From Pirellulales bacterium (GTDB lineage: Bacteria; Planctomycetota; Planctomycetia; Pirellulales; JACPPG01), in NCBI GenBank assembly GCA_036499395.1, contig DASYDW010000120.1:1-64000 (forward strand): 64,000 nt of DNA, given 5' to 3'. The notes below the pieces were generated by a model. The model was not told the DNA's origin. It worked only from the letters and a program-made list of their open reading frames with translations, and did not search any database. The translations under genes and the position numbers were made by a program. Positions 1-8,421 of the stretch are shown piece after piece; the first letter of the stretch is position 1, and every line of letters begins with the position of its first letter.

Positions 1-339
1 GCGCCGGTAGAAGGGCAGAAAGAAGTAGCACAAGGAAAGCAGGCAGAAGATCGCACCGAATTCGAAGTTGGCCTGCGCGAAACCTTCCTTCAAGCCGGCC
101 CCCATCATGCCGACCATGTGGTGCGAACTGATATTGGTGCCGAAGATCGATCCGGCCACTGCCCACCAGGCGACGGTCTTCCCGGCTAGGTAATAGTCGG
201 TGGTGTTTTCCTTGCGGCGCGCGATCCACATGCCGAAGGCTGTTGTTCCCACAATGGTGGCCGCGACCACCAATACGTCGATCCATTGCAACGGCACGCT
301 AGCGGACTGGGCAAAGATCATGGGAAGGCAGTCGTTCAT
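1..339 (-). CDS. Sodium:solute symporter (SSS/SLC5 family), N-terminal part, cut by window edge
   Basis: The minus strand is open from an ATG at 339 to the window edge, giving 113 codons. The residues start with a short N-terminus, a first membrane helix (LVVAATIVGTTAFGMWIA, about 24-41), then RRKENTTDYYLAGKTVAWW, which is the usual loop of SSS symporters in which a D-Y-Y-L-A-G-K element precedes helix 2. The stretch GSIFGTNISSHHMVGMMG resembles the unwound sodium-binding helix 2 of this family, and a further helix follows (FGAIFCLLSLCYFFLPF). Family members are inner-membrane carriers that couple sodium entry to uptake of sugars, amino acids or other small solutes. The substrate cannot be told from this fragment. 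An in-frame ATG at 321 is an alternative start. The C-terminal four fifths of the protein lie outside the window. Confidence 0.85.
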   Translation of the reverse strand, partial: MNDCLPMIFAQSASVPLQWIDVLVVAATIVGTTAFGMWIARRKENTTDYYLAGKTVAWWAVAGSIFGTNISSHHMVGMMGAGLKEGFAQANFEFGAIFCLLSLCYFFLPFYRR

Positions 340-597
340 CGCGCGAGGCACCTAAGAGAGAAGAAGGGTGGCCTGAATCTAACGAGCCGAGCGCAGAGGG
401 GGAAGCAGTTCGTGGGGCACGGTTGTGGGCGAGGTCGAGAGCCGCGCGCTGGATGTCCTCGCGGATCGAGCAGATTGGAACGGGCAAATTCCGCCGCCAC
501 GCACTGTCGCAGAACCCGGCATGGTCCATCAAGGCAGAACGGGCACCAAAACGGTACGCGGTGTGCATTACGAGGAGCGGATGGCAGTTCGCTGGCA

Positions 598-1104
598 ATG
601 GGGTGCGCTATGCAACCAATAATTCTGCTACTGATGCTGAGCGCTATTGAGCGGGGTGACGCGCGTGTGACCTCGCCGGTCCCTGATTCTTTGGCGCCTC
701 GCAATCGTGATGTAACCGTTGTTGAGACGCGACGAGCCACCGGGCCATTGGGTAATGACTGGCGCTACGTCCACCACGGTGGTCGTCATTGGTACTGGAT
801 GCCGAACAAAACCTGGACGTTATGGACGGGTACGAACTGGGAGCCCTATCCCGCCGACATGGCTAACCCGGGGAGCAGCGAAACGCAATCACATCTGCAA
901 ATGCAAGGGTATCGTCAACCTGTGGCTCCGGCCGGCGCCTACGCTGTGCCGGGGGGCGAGACTAGCTCCCGGCCGAAGCAGTACAAGCCGCGCGACGGCA
1001 CGTTACCGCTTGGCGAGCGAGCTTACAGCCCGATCGTGGGGCCGAAACAAGGGCTAACGCCGCAGGATACGAAGTTGTTACCGCAGCCTACGCCCGATCG
1101 ATGA
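598..1104 (+). CDS. Small exported protein of unknown function, Trp/Tyr-rich
   Basis: This 168-residue protein has a hydrophobic N-terminus (MQPIILLLMLSA) that looks like a signal peptide, followed by a conserved-looking aromatic block (DWRYVHHGGRHWYWMPN and TWTLWTGTNWEPY) and a Pro/Gln/Gly-rich, probably disordered tail. I do not recognise a named family. The aromatic block resembles short surface-associated modules seen in planctomycete hypothetical proteins, which is an impression and not a match. The frame stays open upstream to 286, but the signal-like segment favours a start at 598 or at the ATG at 610. Neither has a strong ribosome-binding site. The gene is divergent from the symporter at 1-339 and convergent with the EF-hand gene. 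No function is proposed. Confidence 0.55.
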   Translation: MGCAMQPIILLLMLSAIERGDARVTSPVPDSLAPRNRDVTVVETRRATGPLGNDWRYVHHGGRHWYWMPNKTWTLWTGTNWEPYPADMANPGSSETQSHLQMQGYRQPVAPAGAYAVPGGETSSRPKQYKPRDGTLPLGERAYSPIVGPKQGLTPQDTKLLPQPTPDR

Positions 1105-1182
1105 CGCGCGAAGATTGTCCTGCGGAGGCGAGCAAAGAATCGTCGCGAGAGAAAGGTGGATCTTGTGGCAGAGAAAGGCGCG

Positions 1183-1449
1183 CTACCTTCTTTGGAATTC
1201 GTTGAATGTCAACGATTTGTTACCGTTCTTGTCGAGTGTCACGAACTCCTTCTTCGCCTTCGTGGCTGACTTGCCGGCTTTCTCGCCGACGAACTCCTCC
1301 TCGCTCAGCTTCTTGTCACCATTGGTGTCGAGCTTTGCGAATCGCTTTTCCTCGAACTGTGTGGTGGGGGCAGCGTGCGCCTGCGGTGACGAAGCAAGAC
1401 CGATGGCGAGGATCGCAAGAGTCAGCAAGCAAAAGAGCGACAATTTCAC
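1183..1449 (-). CDS. Secreted EF-hand calcium-binding protein
   Basis: The product of 88 residues begins with a signal peptide (VKLSLFCLLTLAILAIG, probable cleavage after AHA near residue 26) and then carries two EF-hand loops: DTNGDKKLSEEE and DKNGNKSLTFNE. Both have acidic or Asn ligands at loop positions 1, 3 and 5, Gly at 4 or 6-like positions, and Glu at 12, so calcium binding is plausible for both. The two loops are joined by a short Lys/Ala-rich linker. I chose the GTG at 1449 because a GAGG ribosome-binding sequence stands 9-12 bases before it. The frame itself is open to an ATG at 1482, which would add 11 residues before the signal peptide. Paired EF-hand exported proteins are common in planctomycetes. 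The target is unknown. Confidence 0.85.
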   Translation of the reverse strand: MKLSLFCLLTLAILAIGLASSPQAHAAPTTQFEEKRFAKLDTNGDKKLSEEEFVGEKAGKSATKAKKEFVTLDKNGNKSLTFNEFQRR

Positions 1450-1913
1450 GATGAGATTCCTCGAGGTTCCGACAGATCGCAAAGTGCGGGGGGGGGCGCT
1501 AGATCCACACTATCAAGAGCTAACGGCCGCTTCAACCTTTCTGCATGCGGACGTGCCGCGCCGGGTAGTAGGGCGTGAAGCAGTTCACCCGATTGTAACG
1601 TCACCTGATTGAGCGAATCCTGACCAAGGCAACGCGGCAGCATGCGATCCGGAGCCTTCCCCGCGACTGCAGAATACGGATCATGGCTCGATCATTGGTC
1701 GGTGGTCATTTGCATATTTGCACGCCCCGAGCTACGTAACTAGGATGCGGAGAAGGCACCGCAAAACCGGCCGGCGGAGCGGAGATTTCGGGCGGCGCGA
1801 CGCGGGTCAGAGTTCTCGCCGGCGGGGAGAAAGCATCTCCTCTCATTGCGAAAGGCCTGAGAAACGTCACAATCCTATCGCGGCCGGATCCTGGCAACGT
1901 TTCAGGTCGGCTG
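1450..1913. other. Intergenic region, no gene recognised
   Basis: Several short frames cross this stretch on both strands, but none has a signal peptide, a domain or a convincing ribosome-binding site. It separates the divergently transcribed EF-hand gene and the small membrane protein at 1988. The only structure I can support is the promoter that follows at 1914-1941. Confidence 0.5.
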
Positions 1914-1941
1914 CTGACAGGGGCGAGAGCCCGACTATACT
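1914..1941 (+). promoter_or_regulatory. Predicted sigma-70 promoter of the small membrane protein gene
   Basis: A CTGACA hexamer at 1914-1919 (5 of 6 matches to TTGACA) is followed after 16 bases by TATACT at 1936-1941 (5 of 6 matches to TATAAT). Transcription would start near 1948, about 40 bases before the ATG at 1988. The site lies in non-coding DNA and in the right orientation. Confidence 0.6.
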
Positions 1942-1987
1942 AGAGAGTTTAGCCGTGGTAGCGGATGTCCGAGCGGGAAGTAGGCCG

Positions 1988-2173
1988 ATGCCGAGAGCCT
2001 TGAGTATCAGCGGAATCGTCGTCGCGATATTACTCGTACTGGTCTTCGGACTGGACGTGACGCCCCTTAGATTCCCCTTCGGCGGCGCCAGTACCTTCAT
2101 GGACATCGGCTTTATCGTCGCCGCCATGATGCTCGGCTATCTAAGCTGGACGACGCTTCGCGAAGCCACTTAG
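1988..2173 (+). CDS. Small two-helix membrane protein, planctomycete type
   Basis: The 61-residue product has two hydrophobic segments (about residues 6-22, SISGIVVAILLVLVFG, and 36-52, MDIGFIVAAMMLGYLSW) separated by a short loop containing FPFGGAS, and it ends in a short charged tail (TTLREAT). A GGAAG sequence stands 8 bases before the ATG, and a good promoter lies upstream at 1914-1941, so it is probably a real, separately transcribed gene. Small proteins of this form occur in Pirellulales, but I know of no assigned function. It is convergent with the gene at 2199-2999 with only 25 bases between the stops. Confidence 0.75.
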   Translation: MPRALSISGIVVAILLVLVFGLDVTPLRFPFGGASTFMDIGFIVAAMMLGYLSWTTLREAT

Positions 2174-2198
2174 CGGCGCAATCCTCGCGCATCCTTCA

Positions 2199-2999
2199 CT
2201 AGGCGGCTTGTCTCCGCAGGATCGAGCAGGCCGGAGCGGCGGTGTGACGTGGTTGCGAAAGAATCGTTGCGGCCGTGACCAAGGTTTGGGTCTGCAGCCC
2301 TCCTTGCCGGGAATACGACGAGATCTGCCGCACTACCGACCCCAGGTCCTCGGCTGGTCGTCGCGCTCCTGCGGAGACCGATGCCAGATCGATTTCCAGG
2401 TGGATCATATCAGCCGTCGCCACGGCGCGGTCGATCGCGTGTCGCACGCGCCAGGCGCCTTCGTTTGTCAGGCTGATCGCTTGCGGCATGCGCCACAGGC
2501 CCCAACGCAGTTTTTGGGGAACGGCGCTACTGCGGGCGGCCATCGGTAGCAACCATTGCCCGGCACGGCGAATCCGACTGGTCGACGCACGGTCGCCCGC
2601 GCCTTGGGCCGCGACATGGAGGGCCGACATCCCGTACTTGGCCAACAGTTGGTAGCTTTCCGTCGACAAGGCTTTGCGAGCGAACACCGTCGTCAGTCGC
2701 AGGCCACCGGCGCGCGCTCGCAATGTTTCGCGACGGAGTTGCTCGGCCATGAGCGCTCCACCGTCGTGGGTGAGTGTTACCGCCATTGCTTGGCGCGGTT
2801 CGTTTGCGACGATTGCTGAAACCAACGGAAAGTCGATGGGCGAACGGCAGCCCCAGGTCGCGGCAATGTCGTTTTCGACGAGCAATTCGAGCGTCGACTC
2901 GGCGGCAGTCGTGAGCGGCTGTCGCGAAGCGTGGTCGAGGGACGTTGCATCGGCCGTTACACTGACCAACAGCACCGCGGAAGAGCTTGACGCACGCAT
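2199..2999 (-). CDS. Hypothetical protein, possibly a degenerate NodB-like fold
   Basis: The protein has 266 residues from an ATG at 2999, preceded by GAGGG at a spacing of 6. The frame is open 33 bases further upstream. The layout, with an early LLVSVTAD strand, a helix TAAESTLELLVENDIAATW, then AMAVTLTHDGG and later LLAKYGMSALHVAA, recalls the way polysaccharide deacetylases search for a wall or capsule substrate (a helper helix, 'I-xx-TW' strand and 'YGM' region). The His-His-Asp metal motif of active NodB enzymes is not visible, so any such relation would be to an inactive member. No signal peptide is evident. It is not obviously in an operon: its neighbour upstream on this strand is absent and the CobA-HemD gene reads in the same direction further upstream at 3199-4704. 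Confidence 0.6.
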   Translation of the reverse strand: MRASSSSAVLLVSVTADATSLDHASRQPLTTAAESTLELLVENDIAATWGCRSPIDFPLVSAIVANEPRQAMAVTLTHDGGALMAEQLRRETLRARAGGLRLTTVFARKALSTESYQLLAKYGMSALHVAAQGAGDRASTSRIRRAGQWLLPMAARSSAVPQKLRWGLWRMPQAISLTNEGAWRVRHAIDRAVATADMIHLEIDLASVSAGARRPAEDLGSVVRQISSYSRQGGLQTQTLVTAATILSQPRHTAAPACSILRRQAA

Positions 3000-3198
3000 A
3001 GCAATCCCTCGCAATTTCGACGAACGACACAACGCCCCGGCATGGGAATCGTCGGCACCGCCAGCACGTCTACTGGAAGGAATGTAACGAGCGCTTGGGG
3101 CGGAAATCCGGGGCCAGTTTTTCGCGCTCGGGGCTGCTGCGGAATGTCACGAATATCCGGCCGCGCGTGACCCCGCGTAGTTGCTACGCCCGGCAAAC

Positions 3199-4704
3199 TC
3201 AGCCGGCGAGAATCGCGCGGATCAGCCCATCGGTCGTATATTCCGCGGCTTCTACGGCGACGTCATAACCGAATTCTTTCAACGTTTCGGTCGTGATGGG
3301 GCTGATGCTTGCCAGTCGGGCCCGCTTCAAATCCCCACCGATCATGGTCGCCAAAGAGCGGGCGATGGCCGAACTTGTGACCGTGACCCACACCGGATGC
3401 TCGCCGGACAAGGCCGCCGCGACCGCCGGATCGGCAACCGTAACGTCACGGCTTTCATAGACCGTGATCTGGTCGACCTGTGCGCCGGCGGCGCGCAACT
3501 CTTCGGCCAGCAGTTCTCGGCCGCGACTGGCCCGTGCCAATAACACGCGTTGACCTGACACGCGCCCGGCCAGGGCAGCGGCCAGGCTTTCGGCCCGAAA
3601 CTCGGGCGGCACAAGTTCCGCCCGCAGCGAGTACTGTGCCAATGCCTCGGCGGTGGCCGGTCCAATGGCGGCCAGACGGACACCGGCCAAACGTCGCACG
3701 TCATCCTGTTCGAGCAATCGTTCGATGAGAAACTTGACGCCGTTCGCACTCGAAAAAACCAGCCATTGGTAGTCGGTAATTTTTTCGAGAGCGCGATCGA
3801 CCGGCGCCCAATCAGCGGGCGGCCCGATCTCGATGGCCGGTTGCACGAACACGTCCGCACCCAAATCGGTCAGCCGGGAACGCAGTTCGTCCGCCTGTTC
3901 CACGGGGCGCGTCACGATGACGCGTTGGCCGAACAACGGGCGGCCAGTGAACCAATCGGCCAACGGTTCGGCGCCGGCCACGTCGCCGACGATTGTGATG
4001 ACAGGAGGCCGGATTTTTTGCGTATGAAACACCTCGGCAACTTCGCCGAGCGTCGTGCGAATGGTCGCCTGGTCAGGCCACGTGCAACGGCGGATCACGG
4101 CCACGGCCGTCGTGGCAGGCATGCCACCGGCTAGCAATCCACCGGCCCAATGGGCGACGGTTGTCGCTCCCATGTAAAACACCAGCGTGCCAGGGAAACT
4201 GGCCAGCGCGGCGTAATTGAGAACGGCCTCCTTGCCGTTTTCCTCGTGCCCCGTGACCAGGGCCACGGCCGAGGAAAGTTGACGCCCCGTCACGGGCACT
4301 CCGGCGTAGGCCGCCGCGGCGAGCGCCGTGGTCACGCCCGGGACGATTTCAAAAGGGACTTGCGCGGCGATCAGCGCACCGCACTCTTCCGTCGCACGAG
4401 CAAAAACGAGCGGGTCGCCAGCCTTCAGACGGACGACGATTCGCCCGGCGCGTGCCGCGGCAATCATTCGTTCGTTGACTTCTTGCTGCGACAGGATGCG
4501 TCCCGCGCCATGCCGGCCCAGGCAAACCTTTTCGGCCGTGGGACGCGCGTGGGTGAGCGTCTGCGGATTGACGAGGTAGTCGTACAGCACCAGGTCCGCT
4601 CGCGCCAGGCATTCGGCGCCGCGCACGGTCAACAGTCCGGGATCTCCCGGGCCTGCTCCGACTAAATACACGGCTGCGATACTTGCTGGGGTGCGAGAGG
4701 GCAT
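3199..4704 (-). CDS. cobA-hemD: Uroporphyrinogen-III C-methyltransferase fused to uroporphyrinogen-III synthase
   Basis: The 501-residue protein joins two consecutive tetrapyrrole enzymes. Residues about 10-250 are a SUMT (CobA) methyltransferase with the SAM-binding start YLVGAGPGDPGLLTVRG, the VRLKAGDPLVFARATEE region and the PGVTTALAAAAYAGVPVT loop. This half methylates uroporphyrinogen III to precorrin-2 for siroheme or cobalamin. Residues about 255-497 are HemD (GQRVIVTRPVEQADELRSRL, WLVFSSANGVKFL, and an ending VYESRDV and TSSAIARSL), which cyclises hydroxymethylbilane to uroporphyrinogen III. Such fusions are known from several phyla. It is placed alone between divergent and co-directional hypothetical genes, so no operon partner is visible. 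The ATG at 4704 has a weak ribosome-binding site, and a GTG a few codons inside is an alternative. Confidence 0.93.
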   Translation of the reverse strand: MPSRTPASIAAVYLVGAGPGDPGLLTVRGAECLARADLVLYDYLVNPQTLTHARPTAEKVCLGRHGAGRILSQQEVNERMIAAARAGRIVVRLKAGDPLVFARATEECGALIAAQVPFEIVPGVTTALAAAAYAGVPVTGRQLSSAVALVTGHEENGKEAVLNYAALASFPGTLVFYMGATTVAHWAGGLLAGGMPATTAVAVIRRCTWPDQATIRTTLGEVAEVFHTQKIRPPVITIVGDVAGAEPLADWFTGRPLFGQRVIVTRPVEQADELRSRLTDLGADVFVQPAIEIGPPADWAPVDRALEKITDYQWLVFSSANGVKFLIERLLEQDDVRRLAGVRLAAIGPATAEALAQYSLRAELVPPEFRAESLAAALAGRVSGQRVLLARASRGRELLAEELRAAGAQVDQITVYESRDVTVADPAVAAALSGEHPVWVTVTSSAIARSLATMIGGDLKRARLASISPITTETLKEFGYDVAVEAAEYTTDGLIRAILAG

Positions 4705-4977
4705 AGGAGCGAAGTTGTGTGGCTGCGGCCTGCTGGTAGAATGGGGAATTACCGATCGAAACGCGGCCCTGGCTGTCTATTTCGGGCCGCTTCTCGATGA
4801 ATCGATCTTAGGGACTCGTCGGCCGGCATCACAGTCGTCGCGGCCAGATTTCGGTAGCGAAGCGACATTTGTGGCTCTGTCGTTCGGTTCTCCCCGTGGA
4901 TCGAGCGGATTCCTGGCAGATCAACTGAAACGAATTCCACTTCGCATACCCGTCGACAACGATCTCGATTTTCGCCT

Positions 4978-6402
4978 ATGGCCGACAAGCCCTCGAAAGA
5001 CGATCCCCAACAGCCAGTCTCGCGCCAGATGCGCGGGCGCTTGCAGGCCTGCTTCGAGCACGGCAGCAAGAGCGCCTCGAAGGGGAACTACGACTACGCC
5101 ACCGAGATGTTCACGCAATGCGTGCAGGGGGATCCCGGCAACCTGCTGTACGTGCAGAATTTTCTCAACAACCTGCAGAAGAAATACGGGAATAACAAAA
5201 AAGGGAGCAAGCTGGCCGGGTTGAAGGGGGGCATGGTCAAGGGATCGATTCAAAAGTCCTACATGCAGAAGGACTGGAAAGCGGTTCTGAACAGCGGCCT
5301 TGAGATGCTCAAACTGAATCCCTGGGATTTGCAGTCGCTCAAGCAAATGGCCAATGCCTGCGAGCAACTGCAATTCGACGAAGTGCAGTTGGCGTACCTG
5401 AAATTGGCGCAAGACGTTGATATCGCCGACATCGACGTCAACCGACTTTACGCCCGGGCACTCGGCCGGCTGGGACGCTTCGATGAGGCCATCGTCTGCT
5501 GGACGCGGGTGCAAAAAGTCAGCCCACGCGACGAAGAGGCCAACCGCTCGATCGCGAATCTGACGGTTGAAAAGACGATTCACAAAGGTGGCTACGAGGA
5601 TGCCGAATCCAGCACCGAGGTGATGGTCGACAAGGATGCCCAGTCCGACCGGCAGGGGACAGGCGTCGCGAAGCTCACGCCCGAGCAGCAGTTGGAAAAG
5701 GCGATCGCCAAGAATCCTGAGAAGGTCGAGAACTATTCCGAGTTGGCAGATTTACATCTGCGTCATGACCGGCTGGAGCAGGCCGAACAAGTATTGGCCA
5801 AGGCTCTGCAAGTGTCCGGTGGAGAAATGACGATTCGCGAGCGGTTAGAAGACGTGCAGATGCGCCGCGCACGCCGCGACTTGGAAATCGCGCAGAAGCG
5901 CGCCCAGGCCGAGAAGACGCAGGAATCGGTCGATCTGTGGCGGCAGATGAACGAAGCCCTGAATCGTACGGAACTCGAGGTTTATCGCAGCCGGTCGGAC
6001 CGTTATCCCGACAATGCCGCCTTGAAGTTCGAGTTTGCCGTACGGCTGCAGCGGGCGAAAAATTTCGCCGAGGCGATCAAGATTTACCAGCAGGCCCACG
6101 CTGACACGAAACGGAAAGCGGCCATTCACCTGGGGCTGGGGGAATGCTTCCAATCGATCAAGCAATTCAAGCTGGCGATGAGCAATTTCGAGCAGGCGGT
6201 GATCGCGACTTCGGACCGCGAACCGGATCAAAAAAAGGTCGCCCTATACCGCGCCGGCAAGCTGGCCTTGTTCATGAAGAACCTGGACGTGGCCGAAAGG
6301 CACCTGAACGAGCTGGCCGGCCTCGATTTCGGCTATAAAGACGTGGCGGACCTGCTGGACAAACTCAATCAATTAAGGGAAGATGGCGGGTCCTCGGGCT
6401 AG
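4978..6402 (+). CDS. Tetratricopeptide-repeat protein
   Basis: The 474-residue soluble protein has no signal peptide. Repeated TPR-like helical pairs are visible across the sequence: GNYDYATEMFTQCVQGDP near the N-terminus, DWKAVLNSGLEMLKLNPWD, LGRLGRFDEAIVCWTRVQKV, YSELADLHLRHDRLEQAE, AKNFAEAIKIYQQ and FKLAMSNFEQAVIATS. A basic, Gly/Lys-rich stretch (KKYGNNKKGSKLAGLKGG) lies at about residues 63-80. A charged middle segment (about 195-235) looks disordered. TPR proteins are protein-interaction scaffolds, and this one cannot be given a partner. It lies 127 bases before the rpsT gene in the same direction, and 273 bases separate it from the divergent CobA-HemD gene. No strong ribosome-binding site is seen before the ATG. 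Confidence 0.85.
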   Translation: MADKPSKDDPQQPVSRQMRGRLQACFEHGSKSASKGNYDYATEMFTQCVQGDPGNLLYVQNFLNNLQKKYGNNKKGSKLAGLKGGMVKGSIQKSYMQKDWKAVLNSGLEMLKLNPWDLQSLKQMANACEQLQFDEVQLAYLKLAQDVDIADIDVNRLYARALGRLGRFDEAIVCWTRVQKVSPRDEEANRSIANLTVEKTIHKGGYEDAESSTEVMVDKDAQSDRQGTGVAKLTPEQQLEKAIAKNPEKVENYSELADLHLRHDRLEQAEQVLAKALQVSGGEMTIRERLEDVQMRRARRDLEIAQKRAQAEKTQESVDLWRQMNEALNRTELEVYRSRSDRYPDNAALKFEFAVRLQRAKNFAEAIKIYQQAHADTKRKAAIHLGLGECFQSIKQFKLAMSNFEQAVIATSDREPDQKKVALYRAGKLALFMKNLDVAERHLNELAGLDFGYKDVADLLDKLNQLREDGGSSG

Positions 6403-6529
6403 CCGCCCCGGGAGATTCGCGGCCTGGCGGCATAGTCCGGCGAGGTCGCCCCCTGTTTTGGCCCTGCGAGGCCGGTAAGAACGAGCCTCGCCTGGTCGCA
6501 CCTACTGCCTTCTGGATTTAACTCTCCGT

Positions 6530-6841
6530 ATGCCGACATCGAACAGTGCCAAGAAGCGTCTTCGCCAGAACATCGTCCGCCGAGGACGCAATCGTGCCGC
6601 GCGCAGCGTGCTGAAGAACGAAGTTCGCAAAGTGCGTGACGCCGTGATCGCCGCCGACACTGACGCGGCCAATGTTGCCCTGCGTGGGGCGGCCCGCAGC
6701 CTCGACAAAGCCACGGCGCGCGGAGTGATTCATCGCAATGCGGCGGCACGCTTGAAGTCGCGCCTATCGGCCGCGGTGAAGAACTCGAAGGGCGCGACCC
6801 CGGTCAAGGCCACGAAGACGAAGGCCAAGGCGAAAGCCTGA
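6530..6841 (+). CDS. rpsT: 30S ribosomal protein S20
   Basis: The 103-residue protein starts MPTSNSAKKRLRQNIVRR, which is the characteristic S20 N-terminus, and continues with the two long basic helices of the family (NRAARSVLKNEVRKVRDAV and AARSLDKATARGVIHRNAA-ARLKSRL). S20 binds 16S rRNA near the 5' domain and helix 44. It is longer than the usual 85-90 residues because of a Lys/Ala tail (KATKTKAKAKA), a common feature of high-GC planctomycete ribosomal proteins. It stands alone, as rpsT usually does, and the leader of 127 bases after the TPR gene has no clear promoter. In many bacteria S20 represses its own translation, but nothing visible in this leader proves it here. Confidence 0.97.
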   Translation: MPTSNSAKKRLRQNIVRRGRNRAARSVLKNEVRKVRDAVIAADTDAANVALRGAARSLDKATARGVIHRNAAARLKSRLSAAVKNSKGATPVKATKTKAKAKA

Positions 6842-7100
6842 CGCAGCGCCGATTTTCGCCACGCGATAGCGTTCTTGACGCAGGCAGCATCGTCGACCGG
6901 TAAGTACCGTCGGTAGTCTCTTGCGCGCCAGCATGACCGGCTGCATCGGTATAACCGTCCCTCGTCCGCATGGCGGCTGTTCTCCTTCGGGCGACGCACT
7001 TCGCCGAGCCGTTTGCATTTCACTTGCCGCGCGGCCATGATCGAGCGGGTGGCCCATTCGCGGCCACGTTTTTTGCTTTCGATCTTCCGCGGTGCTCGCC

Positions 7101-7625
7101 ATGTCGCCGACCGACGCACGGGTGGCTGTCTATACCGGCTCGTTCGATCCCATTACGCTGGGGCATTTGAACGTCATAGAACGTTCGAGCCGGCTGGTCG
7201 ATCGATTGATCGTCGGGATCGGGATCAACGCCGGCAAAGATCCGCTGTTCTCGCTGGAAGAGCGCAAAGCGCTCGTCCGTCACGTCACCGAGCGCATTCC
7301 CAATGTCGAGGTGCAGGAATTCTCGGGCCTGGCCGTGCATTTCGTCCGCAAGTGTGGCGCCCGCGTGATGATCCGCGGCGTGCGGCCGCTGACGGATCTG
7401 GAAACCGAAATCACGATGATGATGGCCAATCGGCAACTCGATCCCGGCTTAGAAACCGTGGTGCTGTTGGCCGACGCCGAGTTCGCGCACGTTTCGAGCT
7501 CGCTGATCAAGCAGATCGCCCCGTTGGCCGATGACGAAGAGCTGAGCCGATTCGTCCCGGCCGAAGTCATCGCAGCGCTACGCCAAAAGATGGCCGATCG
7601 CCCCGTGCAAGGGCGTGATCTCTGA
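7101..7625 (+). CDS. coaD: Pantetheine-phosphate adenylyltransferase
   Basis: This 174-residue enzyme transfers AMP from ATP to 4'-phosphopantetheine, the fourth step of CoA synthesis. It carries the nucleotidyltransferase loop YTGSFDPITLGHLNVIERSS (residues 11-30) with the TLGH form of the HxGH motif at 19-22, the KDPLFSLEERKALV region, the RGVRPLTDLETE pantetheine pocket and the VSSSLIKQIA C-terminal motif that binds ATP. The length matches the family (about 160-175). I take the ATG at 7101 as the start, since translation from the GTG three codons earlier adds nothing conserved. It is convergent with hisH (51 bases between stops). The gap of about 260 bases to rpsT holds no recognisable gene. 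Confidence 0.96.
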   Translation: MSPTDARVAVYTGSFDPITLGHLNVIERSSRLVDRLIVGIGINAGKDPLFSLEERKALVRHVTERIPNVEVQEFSGLAVHFVRKCGARVMIRGVRPLTDLETEITMMMANRQLDPGLETVVLLADAEFAHVSSSLIKQIAPLADDEELSRFVPAEVIAALRQKMADRPVQGRDL

Positions 7626-7676
7626 GCGGCTGGCCGAGCGCCGGTTTTGCTGTCGCCGCGGTTTTGCGGCGCACGA

Positions 7677-8288
7677 TTACGCCGGCAGTTCAGCGAAGTT
7701 TCGCAGAATCTGCAGTCCGTCCTGCTGACTCTTTTCGGGATGGAATTGCGTGGCGAAGAGATTGTCGCGCCACACGACCGCCGTGAAGGGATCGGGATAG
7801 TGGGCCGCGGCCGCGATGACCTGGCTGTCTTGTGGTGCCACGTAATACGAATGCACGAAGTACATGTAAGGGGCGGGCGAAAGGCCGGTGAAGATCGGCG
7901 GCTGTCGCTCGATCGCCAGTTGATTCCAGCCCATGTGCGGGACCTTGAATCCTTCGCGCGGCGCGAAGCGCACTACCTCGCCCGGCAGAATGCCCAGACC
8001 CTGATGGCAGCCCCCTTCATAGCTGACGTCAAACAGAAGCTGCAGCCCCAGGCAGATGCCTAGGAAGGGCCGGCCTGACGTGGCCGCCGTGCGGACGACG
8101 TCGATCAGCTTGCGTACCTCGAGTTCGTGCATGGCGTCCTCGAACGCTCCGACCCCTGGCAGGACTACATGGGGTGCATCGGCAATAACGGCCGGGTCGC
8201 TCGTGATCGTTGCCTGGTGCCCGACTTTCTCGAAGCCCTTTTGCACGCTCCGCAGATTGCCCATGCCGTAGTCGATAATCGCGATCAT
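7677..8288 (-). CDS. hisH: Imidazole glycerol phosphate synthase glutaminase subunit
   Basis: The 203-residue class-I glutamine amidotransferase supplies ammonia to HisF for the fifth step of histidine synthesis. It has the GMGN oxyanion-side start (residues 8-11), the nucleophile Cys79 in GICLGLQLLF, and the catalytic His183 and Glu185 in FHPEKSQ. The GVGAF and HMGWN motifs that are typical of HisH are also present. No hisF or other his gene lies nearby, so the histidine genes appear to be scattered, as in many planctomycetes. It reads away from the downstream OmpA lipoprotein gene, which lies 133 bases upstream on the same strand. Confidence 0.96.
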   Translation of the reverse strand: MIAIIDYGMGNLRSVQKGFEKVGHQATITSDPAVIADAPHVVLPGVGAFEDAMHELEVRKLIDVVRTAATSGRPFLGICLGLQLLFDVSYEGGCHQGLGILPGEVVRFAPREGFKVPHMGWNQLAIERQPPIFTGLSPAPYMYFVHSYYVAPQDSQVIAAAAHYPDPFTAVVWRDNLFATQFHPEKSQQDGLQILRNFAELPA

Positions 8289-8358
8289 AGTGCTCGTGGT
8301 GCGTGCCAGTCAGGCGGGGATTTCGAGGAAGATCGAGGACCGTGGGGCGGGCGAGCTC

Positions 8359-8389
8359 GTGCCAGGTACGGTCCTGAAAGGGACAGCAC
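8359..8389. repeat. Imperfect hairpin with GTGCCAGGTAC motif, possible repeat remnant
   Basis: The stretch pairs GTGC (8359-8362) with GCAC (8386-8389) and GTCC (8371-8374) with GGAC (8381-8384). The core GTGCCAGGTAC resembles the GTGCCAGGAAC sequence on the minus strand at 13230-13240 before aroK. It sits between hisH and the lipoprotein gene. It may be a remnant of a dispersed intergenic repeat, but only two similar copies are in this window. Confidence 0.3.
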
Positions 8390-8421
8390 CGGGTCGCCGC
8401 TGGTTCGCCAGCCACCCGATT

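Noticed and set aside
286-597. N-terminal extension of the small exported protein
   Set aside because: It overlaps the divergent symporter start and carries no conserved residues, while a signal-like segment begins at 598-610.
1730-1940. Possible glycine-type riboswitch (CTGAGA and related strings)
   Set aside because: The core motifs of the aptamer could not be aligned on either strand, and the local sequence is explained by a promoter at 1914-1941.
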